A stretch of DNA of 5,613 bases from an uncultured bacterium. GTDB taxonomy: Bacteria; Bacillota; Clostridia; Lachnospirales; Lachnospiraceae. The notes under the pieces were generated by a model. The model saw only the letters and a program-made list of their open reading frames with translations. It made no database searches and had not been told where the DNA came from. The stretch is taken from contig CAMTFT010000146.1 of assembly GCA_947071365.1 (NCBI GenBank), positions 1-5,613 on the forward strand, read 5' to 3'. Positions 5,570 to 5,613 of this stretch are shown here, piece after piece; positions within the stretch are counted from its first letter, which is position 1, and every line of letters starts with the position of its first letter. The position numbers and the translations under genes are program-made.

Positions 5570-5613
5570 CTGTCTCTTATACACATCTCCGAGCCCACGA
5601 GACGGAGCTACAT
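5570..5613 (+). other. Untrimmed Nextera i7-side sequencing adapter
   Basis: Bases 5570-5588 are the reverse complement of the 19-base Tn5 mosaic end (CTGTCTCTTATACACATCT), 5589-5603 are CCGAGCCCACGAGAC, 5604-5611 (GGAGCTAC) match an i7 index that I recall as Nextera XT v2 N718, and the last two bases begin the P7 region. Genomic sequence ends at 5569. Any feature crossing that point is an artefact. Confidence 0.98.

Noticed and set aside
27..5588. 19-base terminal inverted repeats bounding 5.5 kb, resembling a Tn5-type transposon
   Set aside because: They are the engineered mosaic ends of the Nextera adapters, each joined to known primer and index sequence. There is no transposase gene and no target-site duplication.

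Overview
The window is about 5.5 kb of bacterial chromosome (46-5569) with untrimmed Illumina Nextera adapters at both ends (1-45 and 5570-5613). It is therefore the full extent of an assembled contig, not a cut from a longer one. Every gene lies on the minus strand and is read from right to left. Gene content and order suggest the Clostridia, most likely a gut Lachnospiraceae. The indicators are a four-domain S1 protein directly behind ispH, a BaiN/HI0933-type flavoprotein beside cmk, strong AGGAGG-type ribosome binding sites and about 50% GC. The family-level placement is inference from gene order and protein style, not from a search.

In order of transcription the layout is: (1) the 3' part of a membrane sensor histidine kinase, cut by the contig end (5569-4499); (2) a BaiN/HI0933-family FAD-dependent oxidoreductase (4506-3049) that overlaps the kinase by 8 bases and carries an in-frame 21-bp tandem repeat array of 8 units; (3) a 108-base gap; (4) cmk, cytidylate kinase (2940-2275); (5) a 126-base gap with a candidate promoter and an inverted repeat; (6) ispH, the last enzyme of the MEP isoprenoid pathway (2148-1300); (7) rpsA, a ribosomal protein S1 homologue with four S1 domains (1312-197), overlapping ispH by 13 bases; (8) an intergenic stretch (46-196) with a terminator for the ispH-rpsA transcript, a second small hairpin, and a perfect-consensus leftward promoter whose gene lies beyond the contig edge.

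Most of the window is conserved housekeeping: nucleotide salvage, isoprenoid synthesis and translation. Regulation appears to be by translational coupling (kinase to flavoprotein, ispH to rpsA), a probable internal promoter ahead of ispH, and an intrinsic terminator after rpsA. I see no sign of a new defence, mobile or biosynthetic system. The least ordinary biology is the coding minisatellite that inserts a highly charged heptapeptide array into the flavoprotein. The next most interesting points are the overlapping, out-of-frame arrangement of ispH and rpsA, which are fused in many clostridia, and the orphan strong promoter at the left edge.
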